Positions 10,507-19,216 of a stretch of 64,000 nucleotides of DNA are shown here, one piece after another; position 1 is the stretch's first letter; each line of letters starts with the position of its first letter. The position numbers and the translations under genes were made by a program. Source of the stretch: Pyrinomonadaceae bacterium (GTDB lineage Bacteria > Acidobacteriota > Blastocatellia > Pyrinomonadales > Pyrinomonadaceae). The DNA lies in the NCBI GenBank assembly GCA_030841105.1, contig JAVEDE010000051.1, positions 1-64,000 on the forward strand, given 5' to 3'. The notes beneath the pieces are model-generated. The model did not search any database, had not been told where the DNA came from, and saw only the letters and a list, made by a program, of their open reading frames with translations.

Positions 10507-10607
10507 CGGTCGGATGTTGAATCGCGCGTGCGGGTAATCTCTACAGAGTCGGCGCGCTTCGTCTCAGGTAAGCGGTCGGCGTTAAAATTTTACGGCAGTC
10601 ATTCTTT

Positions 10608-11435
10608 ATGGCGGACATCAAAAAGGTAGACCTCCAGTACTTGAAAGAGGCGGTCAAAGAACCCGTCAATTTTTGGGGCATGGCGGGCTTCGCCGTCGCG
10701 GCGGCCTACACCGGCTCGATCATCCCGCTCGGCGCGGCGCTCGTCGCCGAAGGGTTGTACCTCGCGACCGTCCCGGCCAACGCGCTCTACCGCCGCCTCG
10801 TTGACACGCGCACCAAGAAACAACTCTTCGAGATGCGCCGCCGCCAGCGCGACAAGTTGATTGACACGTTCGACCCGCGCGAGCGCGAGGCCGTCAATTA
10901 TTTGAAGTGGCTGAAGAAGCAGATTTTCGACAACTACATGAAGTTCACCGGCGCGAAGGAAGTGCCGACGAACATCCAGAGCCTCGAACAACGCTGGGAA
11001 GATTTCGTTGATCTCTTGGACGTGTACCGCCGCCGCAAGAACCACCTGCGCTCGATCAACCGGCAGGCCGTGCAGAACCAACTGACGCAGGCCGAACGCT
11101 CCGTCGAGAACGCGCCCGACGAACGCGCCCGACGCATCCAGCAGGCCAACGTCGAAATTTTGAAGCGCCGCCTCACCGCCTTCGGCGATCTCGAACGCTC
11201 CGTCAAGTTGGTCGAAGGTCAGTTGCAGTCCATCGAAAACTTCTTCGGCCTCGTCAACGATCAAGTCGTCACACTGCCGACGCCCGAACGCGTCTCCGCG
11301 CTCGACTTCGAGCAACTCAGCGACTCCATCGCCATGACCAAGCAGATGCTCGAAGAGACCTCCGACGTGCTCGGCACGCTCGACGACCACAACCGTCAGG
11401 CGGGCAACTACGACATGCTCGTCTCGAAGCAGTAG
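10608..11435 (+). CDS. Membrane-anchored coiled-coil protein of unknown function
   Basis: This is a 275-residue protein. Residues ~22-55 form one or two hydrophobic segments (NFWGMAGFAVAAAYTGSIIP, then GAALVAEGLYLATVP). The rest is charged and helical, predicted coiled coil, without recognisable catalytic motifs. I do not recognise the family. It follows the PspA-like gene by about 100 bases on the same strand, and the shared coiled-coil character suggests a membrane-maintenance partner, which is an inference. No clear SD precedes ATG 10608. Its TAG stop lies inside a CAGTAGG heptamer unit. Confidence 0.75.
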   Translation: MADIKKVDLQYLKEAVKEPVNFWGMAGFAVAAAYTGSIIPLGAALVAEGLYLATVPANALYRRLVDTRTKKQLFEMRRRQRDKLIDTFDPREREAVNYLKWLKKQIFDNYMKFTGAKEVPTNIQSLEQRWEDFVDLLDVYRRRKNHLRSINRQAVQNQLTQAERSVENAPDERARRIQQANVEILKRRLTAFGDLERSVKLVEGQLQSIENFFGLVNDQVVTLPTPERVSALDFEQLSDSIAMTKQMLEETSDVLGTLDDHNRQAGNYDMLVSKQ

Positions 11436-11536
11436 GCAGTAAGTTGTAGGCAATTAAGAGAACAAGAAAAGGGCGGCCGAAGATATTTTTCTTCGGCCGC
11501 CTTTAATTTGTTTTCTAGACTGCTTACCGCTTACTC
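11436..11536. repeat. Heptamer palindrome between convergent genes, CAGTAAG dialect
   Basis: The arms AGCAGTAGGCAGTAAG and CTGCTTACCGCTTACTC surround a strong GC hairpin. The stop codons of both convergent genes (TAG at 11433 and the hslO TAA at 11537) are part of the repeat. The arms are imperfect apart from the core. Confidence 0.7.
11467..11510. terminator. Bidirectional rho-independent terminator
   Basis: GGCGGCCGAAG (11472-11482) pairs perfectly with CTTCGGCCGCC (11491-11501). T-rich sequence follows on both strands, so it can terminate both converging transcripts. Confidence 0.85.
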
Positions 11537-12442
11537 TTAACCTCTCACCGCCAGAATATCTTCCAGCGTGGCTTCGCCCAGCCGGTAAGTCTCGTTACAG
11601 AAGTGGCAGGTCATCGCCGCGCCTTTGTCCTCACGCAGGATCGTCTCCAACTCCGCGCGATCAATCGAGGAGATCAAAGAGACGGCGCGCTCGTGCGAAC
11701 ACGTGCAGGCGAAGCTGACGCGCTTCTCCTCCAACACTTCTAAGGGGATGCTGCCGAGCGCGGCGCGCAGCAAGTCCACGGGGCGCGCGCCCTCACGGAT
11801 CAACGTCGTGGTGTGCGGGCCGCGCCCGATTGAGTCCTCGATGGCTTCGATGATCCCTTCGTCCGCCCCCGGCATCACCTGTATCATCAGCCCGCCCGCC
11901 GCCTCGGCGTACGTCGAGCCGTCCACACGTGCGCGCATGTAGACGCCGAGCGTCACCGCCGAGGGGATCTGTTCCGACTTGGCGAGGTAGTAAGCGAAGT
12001 CCTCGCCGATCTCGCCCGACACGATGGGGACTGCGCCGCGGTACGGGTCTGTGTACAAACCGATCTCGTAGCCCGACTCGTGCGTGACGTAGAACATCCC
12101 TGTGCCGACGACGGAACTCACGTCGAACTTGCCGTTCCCGTTCAAGTCGGGGTTCGCCGCCGGGTTGCGCGCGTAACCGCGCACCTCGCCGCGCGCGTTC
12201 GCCTCGGCCGTGATGCCGCCGACCGGCCCGTCGCAAACGAGCTGCACCGTCAGTCGATCCAGTTCCTTGAGTCCCGCGCCGAGCAGGAGCGTGCCCGTCA
12301 ACGTGCGGCCGAGCGCGGCGGCCACGGTCGGCGAAGTCTGGTGACGCGCCACCGCTTCGGCCACAAGATTCGTCGTCACCGCCGCCATGCAACGCACGCC
12401 GCCGTCCCCGGCCGTCGCGCGCACCAGAGAGTCCGCATTCAT
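11537..12442 (-). CDS. hslO: Redox-regulated chaperonin Hsp33
   Basis: Hsp33 is a cytoplasmic holdase activated by oxidation of four zinc-bound cysteines. The cysteine module is present as CTC and CHFC near the C-terminus (residues ~237-275), with the Hsp33 body before it (TVQLVCDGPVGGITAEA, NPNAxVD-type loop, SGEIGEDFAYYLAKSEQIPSA). ATG 12442 aligns with the usual family start (MNADSLVRATAGDGGVR) and has GAAGGA upstream. An in-frame ATG at 12481 and a GTG between would add about 13 atypical residues. Convergent with the PspA-linked gene. Confidence 0.95.
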   Translation of the reverse strand: MNADSLVRATAGDGGVRCMAAVTTNLVAEAVARHQTSPTVAAALGRTLTGTLLLGAGLKELDRLTVQLVCDGPVGGITAEANARGEVRGYARNPAANPDLNGNGKFDVSSVVGTGMFYVTHESGYEIGLYTDPYRGAVPIVSGEIGEDFAYYLAKSEQIPSAVTLGVYMRARVDGSTYAEAAGGLMIQVMPGADEGIIEAIEDSIGRGPHTTTLIREGARPVDLLRAALGSIPLEVLEEKRVSFACTCSHERAVSLISSIDRAELETILREDKGAAMTCHFCNETYRLGEATLEDILAVRG

Positions 12443-12966
12443 CTTCTGTCCTTCGTCGCTCACGTTTCTTCCCCTCGTCATTTATTTCGACACCCGCCGG
12501 ACGTCCGCACGGTGTCCGTCAACACCCGGTGACCGATAAAATTTTCGCCGGTCTGAAAAAGTTTTTTTAACGCGCCCGAAACCTTCGACCCGCCCGCTAA
12601 AACGGGGCGAAAGGAACTGTTTTGATGCTTTGCGGCGGGTTCGAGTTGGGTTAAGGTAAACTCTTAAAGTGTCCACGATATTCCGCTGAAAAGAAAAGTT
12701 GATACAATATGTTGGGGCTGGGTATTGACAGCCCACTACGAGCTATGTATACTCCGCTCCGCTTGATGACGAGAACGTCGAAGGCCGAAAAGGCGCGACT
12801 CCCGAAGCGCGTTCGGCACGGAAAACTATCGCTTAACGTTCAAGCCAACCGCAGTTTCCGATAACACATTTAGTCCACGGCGCGCGTGCTGCCCGCGCCG
12901 GATTGATAAAGCACAGACGAGGACTCGCGCGCCCAAAAATGCCGCGCGGGAAAGGCGAATTAGAAG
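12443..12966. other. Divergent intergenic region hslO/nrdJ
   Basis: This 524-bp gap contains the nrdJ promoter at 12725-12753 and about 200 bases of nrdJ leader. I looked for a cobalamin box and paired NrdR boxes and found neither convincingly; ACAATATGTTG at ~12704 is at best a single weak NrdR-like half site. No gene is seen. Confidence 0.5.
12725..12753 (+). promoter_or_regulatory. Consensus sigma-70 promoter of nrdJ
   Basis: TTGACA (12725-12730) and TATACT (12748-12753) are separated by exactly 17 bases, the best promoter match in the window. The predicted transcript has a leader of about 205 nt before the nrdJ ATG. Confidence 0.8.
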
Positions 12967-15585
12967 ATGAGCACAGTTGTCGAGCCGAACGCCCCCCAAG
13001 GCAATCCGATGCCCGCGACCGCCGCCCGCCGCGCGTCGAAGCAGAGCCATGAACTCGGCCTCAACGCCCGCAAGGTGATCAGCAAGCGTTACTCGCTGAA
13101 GGACGCGAAGGGGAATCCGATTGAGGAGTGGCCGGACGTGGTGCGCCGCGTCGTCGGCCACGTCAGCCTGGCGGAGGCCGATGCGGAGAAGCGCGACGAG
13201 TTCTACAGCCGCATGTCCGAGATCATGTTGCGGCGCGAGTTCGTCCCGAACACGCCCTGTCTCGTCAACGCCGGGAAGCCCAACGGCCAACTCGCGGCCT
13301 GCTTCGTCCTCGACGTGCCCGACTCCATCGCCGGCATCATGAAGACCGCCACCGACGCCGCCATCATTCACCAGACGGGCGGCGGCACGGGCTTCACGTT
13401 CGAGAAGCTGCGCCCCGTCGGCGCGATGGTGCGCTCGACGCACGGCGTCGCCTCCGGCCCCGTCTCGTTCATGAACATCTTCAACACGACGACCGACACG
13501 GTGAAGCAGGGCGGCGTGCGTCGCGGCGCGAACATGGGCATCATGCGCGTGGATCATCCCGACCTTCTTCGCTTCATCCACGCCAAGAACGATCAGACCA
13601 GCCTGACCAACTTCAACATCTCCGTCACCGTCACGGACAAGTTTTTCGACGCGGTGGAGAAAAAGGAATGGTATCAACTCAGCTTCGACGGCGAGCCGTG
13701 GACGGAGCCGGTGCACGACCCGGTGGCGAACGGCGACTACGCCGTCTACCGTCGGCCTGACGGTTCGACCGTTACCTTCCGCGACAAGGCCGCGTTCGCG
13801 TCGGCCGATCTCTCTGACGCGACGCTCGAAGCGCCGCCGCGCCCCGGCATGGTCTACGCGCCGGACATCTGGAATCGCATTGTGGCCTCCGCGCATCGCT
13901 ACGCCGAGCCGGGCGTCATCTTCATTGATGAAGTGAACCGCCACAACCACATGATCAAAAGTATGGGGCCGATCTACGCGACGAACCCGTGCGCGGAGCA
14001 AGCCCTCCACTTCAACAACTCTTGCAACCTCGGCTCGGTTGACGTGGCGAAGTTCTACGACCCGGTTGAGCGCGTTGATTGGGAAGCACTCGGCGAGACG
14101 ATCCGTTGGAGCACGCGCTTCCTCGACAATGTGATTGACGTGTGCTCGTGGCCGCTGCCGGAGATTGACGACGTGGTGAAGCGCACGCGCCCGGTCGGCC
14201 TCGGCGTGATGGGTTTCGCAGACCTCTGCCTGCAACTCGAAATCCCTTACGGCTCGCCCGATTCGATTGACTTCATGGACGAGTTGATGAGCTTCGTGCG
14301 CCGCGAGGCGTGGCTCGAATCGTGCCGCCTCGGCGCGGAGCGCGGGGTGTTCCCGGAGTACCAGCCGAACAAGGAAGCCTACGACAAGTTTCTGCTCGAT
14401 GAGATCGGCATCCCCGCCGACATGCTCACGCCGCGCAACTACGAGACGACCACCATCGCGCCGACGGGCACGATCTCGCTTGTCGCTGAAACTTCTTCCG
14501 GCATCGAGCCGAACTTCTCCTGGGCTTACGTCCGGCAGGACACGCTCGGCAAGCGCACCTACGTCCACACGGTCGCCGCGCGCGCCCTCGGCATCGAAGT
14601 TGACCAGACCGATCAGGCTTCGATTGATTACGCCTCCGAGTACGTCGTCGAGCACGAGCGGGAACTGCCCGACTATTTCATCTCGGCGATGTCCATCAGC
14701 GCGGAGCAGCACATCCACGTGCTCGCCGCCGCGCAGCGTCACGTAGACAACGGCGTCTCGAAGACCTGCAACGGCGCGGCCGACGACACGCTTGAATCGG
14801 TTGACCGCCTCTATCGTCTGGGTCGCGAACTCGGCTGCAAGGCCGTCAGCTATTACCGCGACGGCTCGCGCGAGTCGCAGGTGCTCTCCAGCATGAAGGG
14901 CGCGGAGCCGAAGGGCGAGATCGCGTGCGATGCGGCCGTCGTCAACGAAGTCGCCGTGGCCGAACCGCTCTCCGGCGAGACGGCGACAGGTGACAGCAGC
15001 ATCGTCTCCGTCGCGCAGACGCCGCGCGTTTCAACTTCCGCGTCTGCCGCTGCGCCCGCCGCAGTCGCCCCCGCGCAGCCGGTTCAGGTGGAACGCCCGC
15101 GCGAGTTGCAGGGCGCGACGTGGCGCATCCCTTTCGACGGGCAGAACCTCTACGTCACGGTCAATCACGACGGGCGCATGATCCTCGAAGTTTTCGCCAC
15201 CGGCCCGATTTCCGGCGGCGTCGGCCTGCTCGCCTCGAAGATGCTGCGCGGCGGATTCGACGACCGCGAAGTCGCGCGCAGTCTCAACAAAGTGATCGGC
15301 ACGCACTCCGTCTGGTTCAACGAGCGTCTCTTAACCAGCCCCGAACAGGCCGTCGCCGAGTGTCTCCTGTTGACGAGCCGCCGCCTGCAAAATCAACCCG
15401 ACTCGGCGCGCGCGCTCGCTTACGCGCAGACGGCCGCCGGCGCGGAACTCCCCGCCGCACCGCAGGCGAAGCCCGCCAACAACAACTACTCGCTGATCAG
15501 CGAATGCCCCGAATGCCGCGGCCAACTCGAACACGCCTCCGGCTGCGACTTCTGCCGCGACTGCGGCTACTCGAAGTGCAAATAG
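12967..15585 (+). CDS. nrdJ: Vitamin B12-dependent (class II) ribonucleoside-diphosphate reductase
   Basis: This 872-residue enzyme reduces ribonucleotides to deoxyribonucleotides with adenosylcobalamin and needs no oxygen. Visible signatures are [14 protein letters not shown], the substrate loop [16 protein letters not shown], the active-site segment [38 protein letters not shown], and [13 protein letters not shown]-type domain lies at about residues 715-820. The C-terminal cysteine-rich tail CPEC...[13 protein letters not shown] resembles the zinc/redox tail of NrdJ. A Pro/Ala-rich linker (~650-715) precedes the TSCPD part. RBS GAAAGG precedes ATG 12967. No nrdAB is present in the window. 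Confidence 0.96.
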   Translation: MSTVVEPNAPQGNPMPATAARRASKQSHELGLNARKVISKRYSLKDAKGNPIEEWPDVVRRVVGHVSLAEADAEKRDEFYSRMSEIMLRREFVPNTPCLVNAGKPNGQLAACFVLDVPDSIAGIMKTATDAAIIHQTGGGTGFTFEKLRPVGAMVRSTHGVASGPVSFMNIFNTTTDTVKQGGVRRGANMGIMRVDHPDLLRFIHAKNDQTSLTNFNISVTVTDKFFDAVEKKEWYQLSFDGEPWTEPVHDPVANGDYAVYRRPDGSTVTFRDKAAFASADLSDATLEAPPRPGMVYAPDIWNRIVASAHRYAEPGVIFIDEVNRHNHMIKSMGPIYATNPCAEQALHFNNSCNLGSVDVAKFYDPVERVDWEALGETIRWSTRFLDNVIDVCSWPLPEIDDVVKRTRPVGLGVMGFADLCLQLEIPYGSPDSIDFMDELMSFVRREAWLESCRLGAERGVFPEYQPNKEAYDKFLLDEIGIPADMLTPRNYETTTIAPTGTISLVAETSSGIEPNFSWAYVRQDTLGKRTYVHTVAARALGIEVDQTDQASIDYASEYVVEHERELPDYFISAMSISAEQHIHVLAAAQRHVDNGVSKTCNGAADDTLESVDRLYRLGRELGCKAVSYYRDGSRESQVLSSMKGAEPKGEIACDAAVVNEVAVAEPLSGETATGDSSIVSVAQTPRVSTSASAAAPAAVAPAQPVQVERPRELQGATWRIPFDGQNLYVTVNHDGRMILEVFATGPISGGVGLLASKMLRGGFDDREVARSLNKVIGTHSVWFNERLLTSPEQAVAECLLLTSRRLQNQPDSARALAYAQTAAGAELPAAPQAKPANNNYSLISECPECRGQLEHASGCDFCRDCGYSKCK

Positions 15586-15615
15586 CGGGTTGACGTGCAA
15601 GGGTTAAAATCGGGA

Positions 15616-15651
15616 GGGCGGCCAGCGTGCGGTTGGTCGCCCTTCTTCTTT
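15616..15651 (+). terminator. nrdJ terminator
   Basis: GGGCGGCCA and TGGTCGCCC pair over 9 bp (one G-U) and are followed by TTCTTCTTT, 30 bases after the nrdJ stop. Confidence 0.8.
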
Positions 15652-15706
15652 GGACGGGCGCGGGTCGGGTTTATACTGCGGCGGCGGTGGTCGCGCCGTA
15701 AATTTT

Positions 15707-16147
15707 ATGACGGATGAGTGGAGGCCGGGAGAGACGGGGACGCATCAGGATCACGTCATCGCGCACGTGGTCGGCGCGACCGTGCTCGGCTACTTCGCAG
15801 CCGACGACGCGCTGCACCTGTCGCTTGACATCGGGTTCATCTGGATGATTTATGCCGACGCCGAGATGGGACTCGTGCCGGAGTCGCTCGCGCTGCGAGA
15901 GTTGAACGTCGGCGCAGAGGAACGCGCGCGGCTCGTAGAGGAGTTGCGGCGTCTGCACGACGGCGAGACCGAAGGCGACAGTTTCGCGCGCGTCACGCCC
16001 GCTCCGGCCGGGTGCTTGATCGAAGAGGTGCGCTTGCTGGCGAGAGATGAGATGCGGCGGCTGGAGATTCGCGGCGAGGCGGCCGCGCTCGTCGTCGAGG
16101 CTTCGACGCTGACGGGCGAGATGAGCGTCCGGCAGTTGTCGCTATGA
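15707..16147 (+). CDS. Conserved hypothetical protein
   Basis: This 146-residue soluble protein has no motif I recognise. It starts MTDEWRPGETGTHQDHVIAHV, and an aromatic stretch follows (DIGFIWMIYADAEMG). ATG 15707 is preferred over an upstream in-frame start that would extend into the nrdJ terminator region. No strong SD is visible. It may be cotranscribed with the next small gene, 31 bases downstream. Confidence 0.6.
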   Translation: MTDEWRPGETGTHQDHVIAHVVGATVLGYFAADDALHLSLDIGFIWMIYADAEMGLVPESLALRELNVGAEERARLVEELRRLHDGETEGDSFARVTPAPAGCLIEEVRLLARDEMRRLEIRGEAAALVVEASTLTGEMSVRQLSL

Positions 16148-16178
16148 TGTTGAGATAAAATCAGGGAGGAGCGAACTA

Positions 16179-16460
16179 ATGGTTTCTACGCAAACGGGCG
16201 ACGGCGGACAAGAGACTTCGGACGACGGCGGACACGAGACCCGGCCGCCGGATCAAGACGCCGCAACGGCGGAAGGAGAGGCTGAGACTTCGACGGGCGA
16301 CGCGGAGACTACGGCGGGCAGCGATGGCGACGCTTCGCTCGAAGAGGCCGCCGCGCGCGAGCGTGAATACCTGCGCGGCCGACTCCGCGACGAGTTGGGG
16401 CGCGAGCCGACTGACGAAGAACTCAACGAATGGCTCCGCGAGCACACGGAAGGATACTAA
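16179..16460 (+). CDS. Small acidic protein of unknown function
   Basis: This 93-residue protein has two parts. The first ~50 residues are disordered and acidic (Gly, Asp, Glu, Thr). The rest is a charged helical C-terminus containing LRDELGREPTDEELNEWLREH, reminiscent of a small helical DNA- or protein-binding bundle. GGAGGAG lies upstream of ATG 16179. The TAA stop directly precedes a heptamer palindrome. Confidence 0.65.
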   Translation: MVSTQTGDGGQETSDDGGHETRPPDQDAATAEGEAETSTGDAETTAGSDGDASLEEAAAREREYLRGRLRDELGREPTDEELNEWLREHTEGY

Positions 16461-16622
16461 GCCAGTGACAAGTGACAAGTGATAAGTGACGAGTTAAAAC
16501 AGCCCTAAATCGTGAAGCGTCAATGATGAATAGTAAAAACGGCCTTCTTCTATTCATCATTGACGCTTCACGATTTACTTGTCTTTAACTCGTCACCTGT
16601 CACTCGTCACTTGTCACTGGCT
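16461..16622. repeat. Nested heptamer palindrome filling a convergent gap
   Basis: Outer arms (16461-16498 and 16584-16621) are GTGACAA-type heptamers beginning GCCAGTGAC and ending GTCACTGGC. An inner perfect 27-bp inverted repeat (16507-16533 with 16550-16576) is of the AATCGTGA/AATGATGAATAG type. The element starts directly after one stop codon (TAA 16458-16460) and ends one base before the opposite stop (16623). Confidence 0.85.
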
Positions 16623-17249
16623 TTAAGGCGCGGTTTCGACCATCAGTTTGTTGTCAACGTTGCGGACGCCGCGGACGGCGTTGGCGAGGCGTTCGGCGCG
16701 ATCTTTGAGTGCTTGAGATTTGACCGAACCGATAAGCGTGGCCTTGCCGCCGACGACGGTGACGGTGATGCCGACGAGATCGGGATCGTCCGTGTAACTC
16801 TTGTTGAGTCTGGATTCGAGCGCGGCGTCGTCCGCGCCGGAGTTGGCCGCGGGCGCGGTGGTGACGACTGAGGGGGGCGGCGCTTGCTGCTCGATGATGA
16901 CGGGCGCGGGCTGCGTCTGCGCGGGTTGTTGCACGATGATGGGCGGCTGCTGCATGGGCTGTTGCTGCACGACGAGCGGCGTCGGCACGGTCGGCAACGG
17001 CGTCGGCGGCGCGGTGGCGATGTTGACGTTGGTGTTCGTCGCGTCCGTCCCGCTGTTCATCCAGAAGAAGAGGATGAGCGCCGTGGCCGCGATGGCGACG
17101 AGCGCGACGATGGCGACGGTGGCCGTCGAGAAACCGCCGCGATCCGGATCGGGCGTGCGCGTCGTGCGCGTGTAGACTTCCTCGCGGCGCGCGGTCGGCG
17201 TCTCTACCACCACGCGGCTGCGGCGTTGCTGCTCTTCGTCGTGTGACAT
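16623..17249 (-). CDS. BON-domain membrane-anchored protein
   Basis: This 208-residue protein has a charged cytoplasmic N-terminus, one membrane helix (~residues 42-65, TVAIVALVAIAATALILFFW), and a long Pro/Gln-rich linker. A BON-like C-terminal domain (~140-205) follows, with LNKSYTDDPDLVGITVTVVGGKATLIGSV as characteristic pattern. BON domains bind membranes or phospholipids and occur in OsmY-like envelope proteins. The topology suggests the BON domain is periplasmic. The next minus-strand gene upstream also encodes an envelope protein. Confidence 0.8.
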   Translation of the reverse strand: MSHDEEQQRRSRVVVETPTARREEVYTRTTRTPDPDRGGFSTATVAIVALVAIAATALILFFWMNSGTDATNTNVNIATAPPTPLPTVPTPLVVQQQPMQQPPIIVQQPAQTQPAPVIIEQQAPPPSVVTTAPAANSGADDAALESRLNKSYTDDPDLVGITVTVVGGKATLIGSVKSQALKDRAERLANAVRGVRNVDNKLMVETAP

Positions 17250-17347
17250 AAAAGTTCGTCTCCTAAATAAATGGTTCGGTCGGAATTTAATGCGCGCGAG
17301 GTTGGATTAAGTTGTTAACGTGCGAGGCCGGATTCAGGGGACACGCG

Positions 17348-17388
17348 AAAAGAGAGTGGCCGGTATATTCGAACGGCCACTCTCTTTT
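17348..17388 (-). terminator. Terminator of the glycine-zipper gene
   Basis: AAAAGAGAGTGGCCG pairs perfectly with CGGCCACTCTCTTTT (15 bp) around an 11-base loop, 12 bases past the stop of the minus-strand gene at 17401. Flanking A/T runs would let it work in both directions. Confidence 0.85.
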
Positions 17389-17400
17389 GCGTGAGTCTGT

Positions 17401-17805
17401 TTAGTTGCGACGGCGACGTTGACTGCGCCGGTAGAGCGCGCTGCCCGCCGCGCCCGCGACCGCGCCGCCGATGGCGGCCTTCTTGCCGCCGACCGCGCCG
17501 CCGACGCCCGCGCCGAGAGCCGTGCCGCTGGCGACCGTGCCGATGGTGCGCGTGCGGCCTTTGAAGCGACGCCGCGCGGCCTTGCGGTTGAAGGCGTAGA
17601 GTCCCGCGCCGCCCGCGCCGATGGCTGCGCCCTTCTTACCGCCGATGAGCGCGCCCGCCACGCCGCCGCCGCCGATGATGGCCGCCGTGCGCGCCTTACG
17701 GCCGAAGCGTGAACGTCTGCGGCGTTCCTGCGCCGAAGCATCGGCGGGCAGTAGCATCGTCGCCAAAAGGACGAGGCACGCCAGAGTTGCAAGTAATCTT
17801 TTCAT
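17401..17805 (-). CDS. Secreted glycine-zipper protein
   Basis: This 134-residue protein has a signal peptide (MKRLLATLACLVLLATMLLPADASA|QE). An Arg-rich patch and alternating Gly/Ala segments follow (IIGGGGVAGALIGG, AAIGAGGAGLYAF, GGAVAGAAGSALY), ending in Arg residues. Glycine-zipper segments of this kind insert in or line membranes (rcsF/YMGG-like families). ATG 17805 has AGGAGA upstream; earlier in-frame starts have no RBS. The high Arg content is unusual. Confidence 0.75.
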   Translation of the reverse strand: MKRLLATLACLVLLATMLLPADASAQERRRRSRFGRKARTAAIIGGGGVAGALIGGKKGAAIGAGGAGLYAFNRKAARRRFKGRTRTIGTVASGTALGAGVGGAVGGKKAAIGGAVAGAAGSALYRRSQRRRRN

Positions 17806-17883
17806 GTCGAATGTCTCCTGATAATTAACTCTTCCCGAAAAATGGTTATGGGAGAGACGCATCACGCCCTCTTTATGGTGCAA

Positions 17884-17912
17884 ATCCTATTCCGCGAGGC
17901 GACGCCTGACAA
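17884..17912 (-). promoter_or_regulatory. Candidate promoter of the glycine-zipper gene
   Basis: On the minus strand TTGTCA (17912-17907) and TAGGAT (17889-17884) are 17 bases apart. The -10 and following bases (TAGGATTTGCACC) recur almost exactly in front of the SBBP gene near 40846-40858. Confidence 0.45.
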
Positions 17913-18005
17913 GTCGTGTGAAAACGCAAATTTCCCGTCACTTTAACATAAGCATGACTTCGCGCCGGAAGAGTTTTACTACAGCCGCGCATGGTAGCCG
18001 TACAG

Positions 18006-18102
18006 GTAGGGATGAGGGCGGAAGGATGAGGGATGAATAAAAGCATTCAAGCAAGTGAGTGCCTTTTCTTATTCATCCCTCACCCTGCTGCCCTCATCCC
18101 TT
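18006..18102. repeat. Heptamer palindrome, AGGGATG dialect, in a divergent gap
   Basis: The left arm is AGGGATG AGGGCGG AAGGATG AGGGATG AATAAAA; the right arm is the inverse (TTCATCCCTCACCC and CCCTCATCCC). Both flanking genes point away, so it cannot simply be a gene-end terminator here. It lies just upstream of the amidohydrolase promoter. Confidence 0.8.
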
Positions 18103-18105
18103 TGT

Positions 18106-18134
18106 TTGACCTCGCCCGCGCGCTCTCGCATAAT
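18106..18134 (+). promoter_or_regulatory. Promoter giving a near-leaderless amidohydrolase mRNA
   Basis: TTGACC (18106-18111) and CATAAT (18129-18134) are 17 bases apart. Only eight bases separate the -10 from ATG 18143, so transcription would start at or beside the start codon. No Shine-Dalgarno is present. Confidence 0.6.
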
Positions 18135-18142
18135 CCGCGTCT

Positions 18143-19090
18143 ATGAAGACGGCCATCATTCATCATCCCGTGTTCGAGCAGCACGACACGGGCGACAACC
18201 ACCCGGAAAGCCCCGCGCGCTACGTGGCCGTGATGGACGCTCTGCGCGATGATGCGAAGTTGTGGGCGTCGTTGCTGGAACTCGAAGCCCCGCCCGCGCC
18301 GCGCGGCGACGTGCAGGCCGCGCACACGCCGCAACACTTCAAACGCGTCGAACGCGCCGTCAGCGAAGGGCGCGGCTATCTCGACGCCGACACCATCGTC
18401 TCGATGCGTTCGCTCGACGCGGCCTTGCGCGCGGCGGGCGGGGCGTGCCGCGCCGTGGACGCGATCATGTCGGGCGAGGCGCGCAACGCCTTCGTGCCTG
18501 CGCGCCCGCCCGGCCACCACGCGACGAGCGAGAACGCGATGGGCTTCTGTCTCTTCAACACGGTCGCCGTCGCCGCGCGTTACGCGCAGTCACGCTACCC
18601 GTCGGAGATCGAGCGCGTCGCCGTCGTTGACTGGGACGTGCATCACGGCAACGGCACGCAGGGGATTTTCTACGACGACCCGAAAGTCTTCTTCTTCTCC
18701 GCGCACCAGTACCCTTGGTATCCGGGCACGGGTTCGCGCGGCGAGAACGGGCAGGGGCGCGGGCGCGGCTACACCTTGAACGTCCCTTTGAAAGCGGGGA
18801 CTTCGGCGCGCGTTCACCGCAGCACGTTCGACGCCGCCCTCGAAGAGATCGCGGACAAGTTCACGCCCGACCTCATCATCATCTCGGCGGGCTTCGACGC
18901 GCACGCGGGCGACCCGCTCGGCCAGTTGCTCCTCGAAGACGAAGACTTCGTGCAGATGACGCGCACGGTGAAGGAGTGGGCGGCGGGCACGTGCAAGGGG
19001 CGCGTCATCTCCTGCCTCGAAGGCGGTTACAATCTGGCGACGCTCGGCGCGACGGCGCGCGCCCACGTCCGCGCGCTCAGCGAAGCGTGA
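18143..19090 (+). CDS. Histone-deacetylase-fold (AcuC-like) zinc amidohydrolase
   Basis: This 315-residue protein belongs to the HDAC/acetoin-utilisation/acetylpolyamine amidohydrolase superfamily. Active-site elements are present: RPPGHHA (H125, H126), the zinc ligands D163, D165 and H167 in VVDWDVHHGNG, the third ligand in SAGFDAH (D252), and EGGYN near the end. It removes acetyl groups from lysine or polyamines; the true substrate cannot be told from sequence. Start ATG 18143 lies eight bases after a -10 element, suggesting a leaderless transcript. It is not linked to acuA/acuB genes. Confidence 0.93.
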   Translation: MKTAIIHHPVFEQHDTGDNHPESPARYVAVMDALRDDAKLWASLLELEAPPAPRGDVQAAHTPQHFKRVERAVSEGRGYLDADTIVSMRSLDAALRAAGGACRAVDAIMSGEARNAFVPARPPGHHATSENAMGFCLFNTVAVAARYAQSRYPSEIERVAVVDWDVHHGNGTQGIFYDDPKVFFFSAHQYPWYPGTGSRGENGQGRGRGYTLNVPLKAGTSARVHRSTFDAALEEIADKFTPDLIIISAGFDAHAGDPLGQLLLEDEDFVQMTRTVKEWAAGTCKGRVISCLEGGYNLATLGATARAHVRALSEA

Positions 19091-19216
19091 GGCCACACTC
19101 GATCGCGCTGAGAGCGAAACGTTTGACACATCGCGCCCGTCTTAACTGGCTGAAACACGCCTGTCGGTGAGGACGTACAAGTTGGGAACTTGAGACGGCG
19201 CGAATTGCAGCATCAG

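Noticed and set aside
12482..12966. Possible cobalamin riboswitch in front of the B12-dependent nrdJ
   Set aside because: No B12 box or the usual conserved blocks could be found in the 200-nt leader; only a good promoter is visible.
16461..16622. Heptamer arrays considered as CRISPR
   Set aside because: Units are 7 bp without spacers, and arms are inverted; no cas genes are present.
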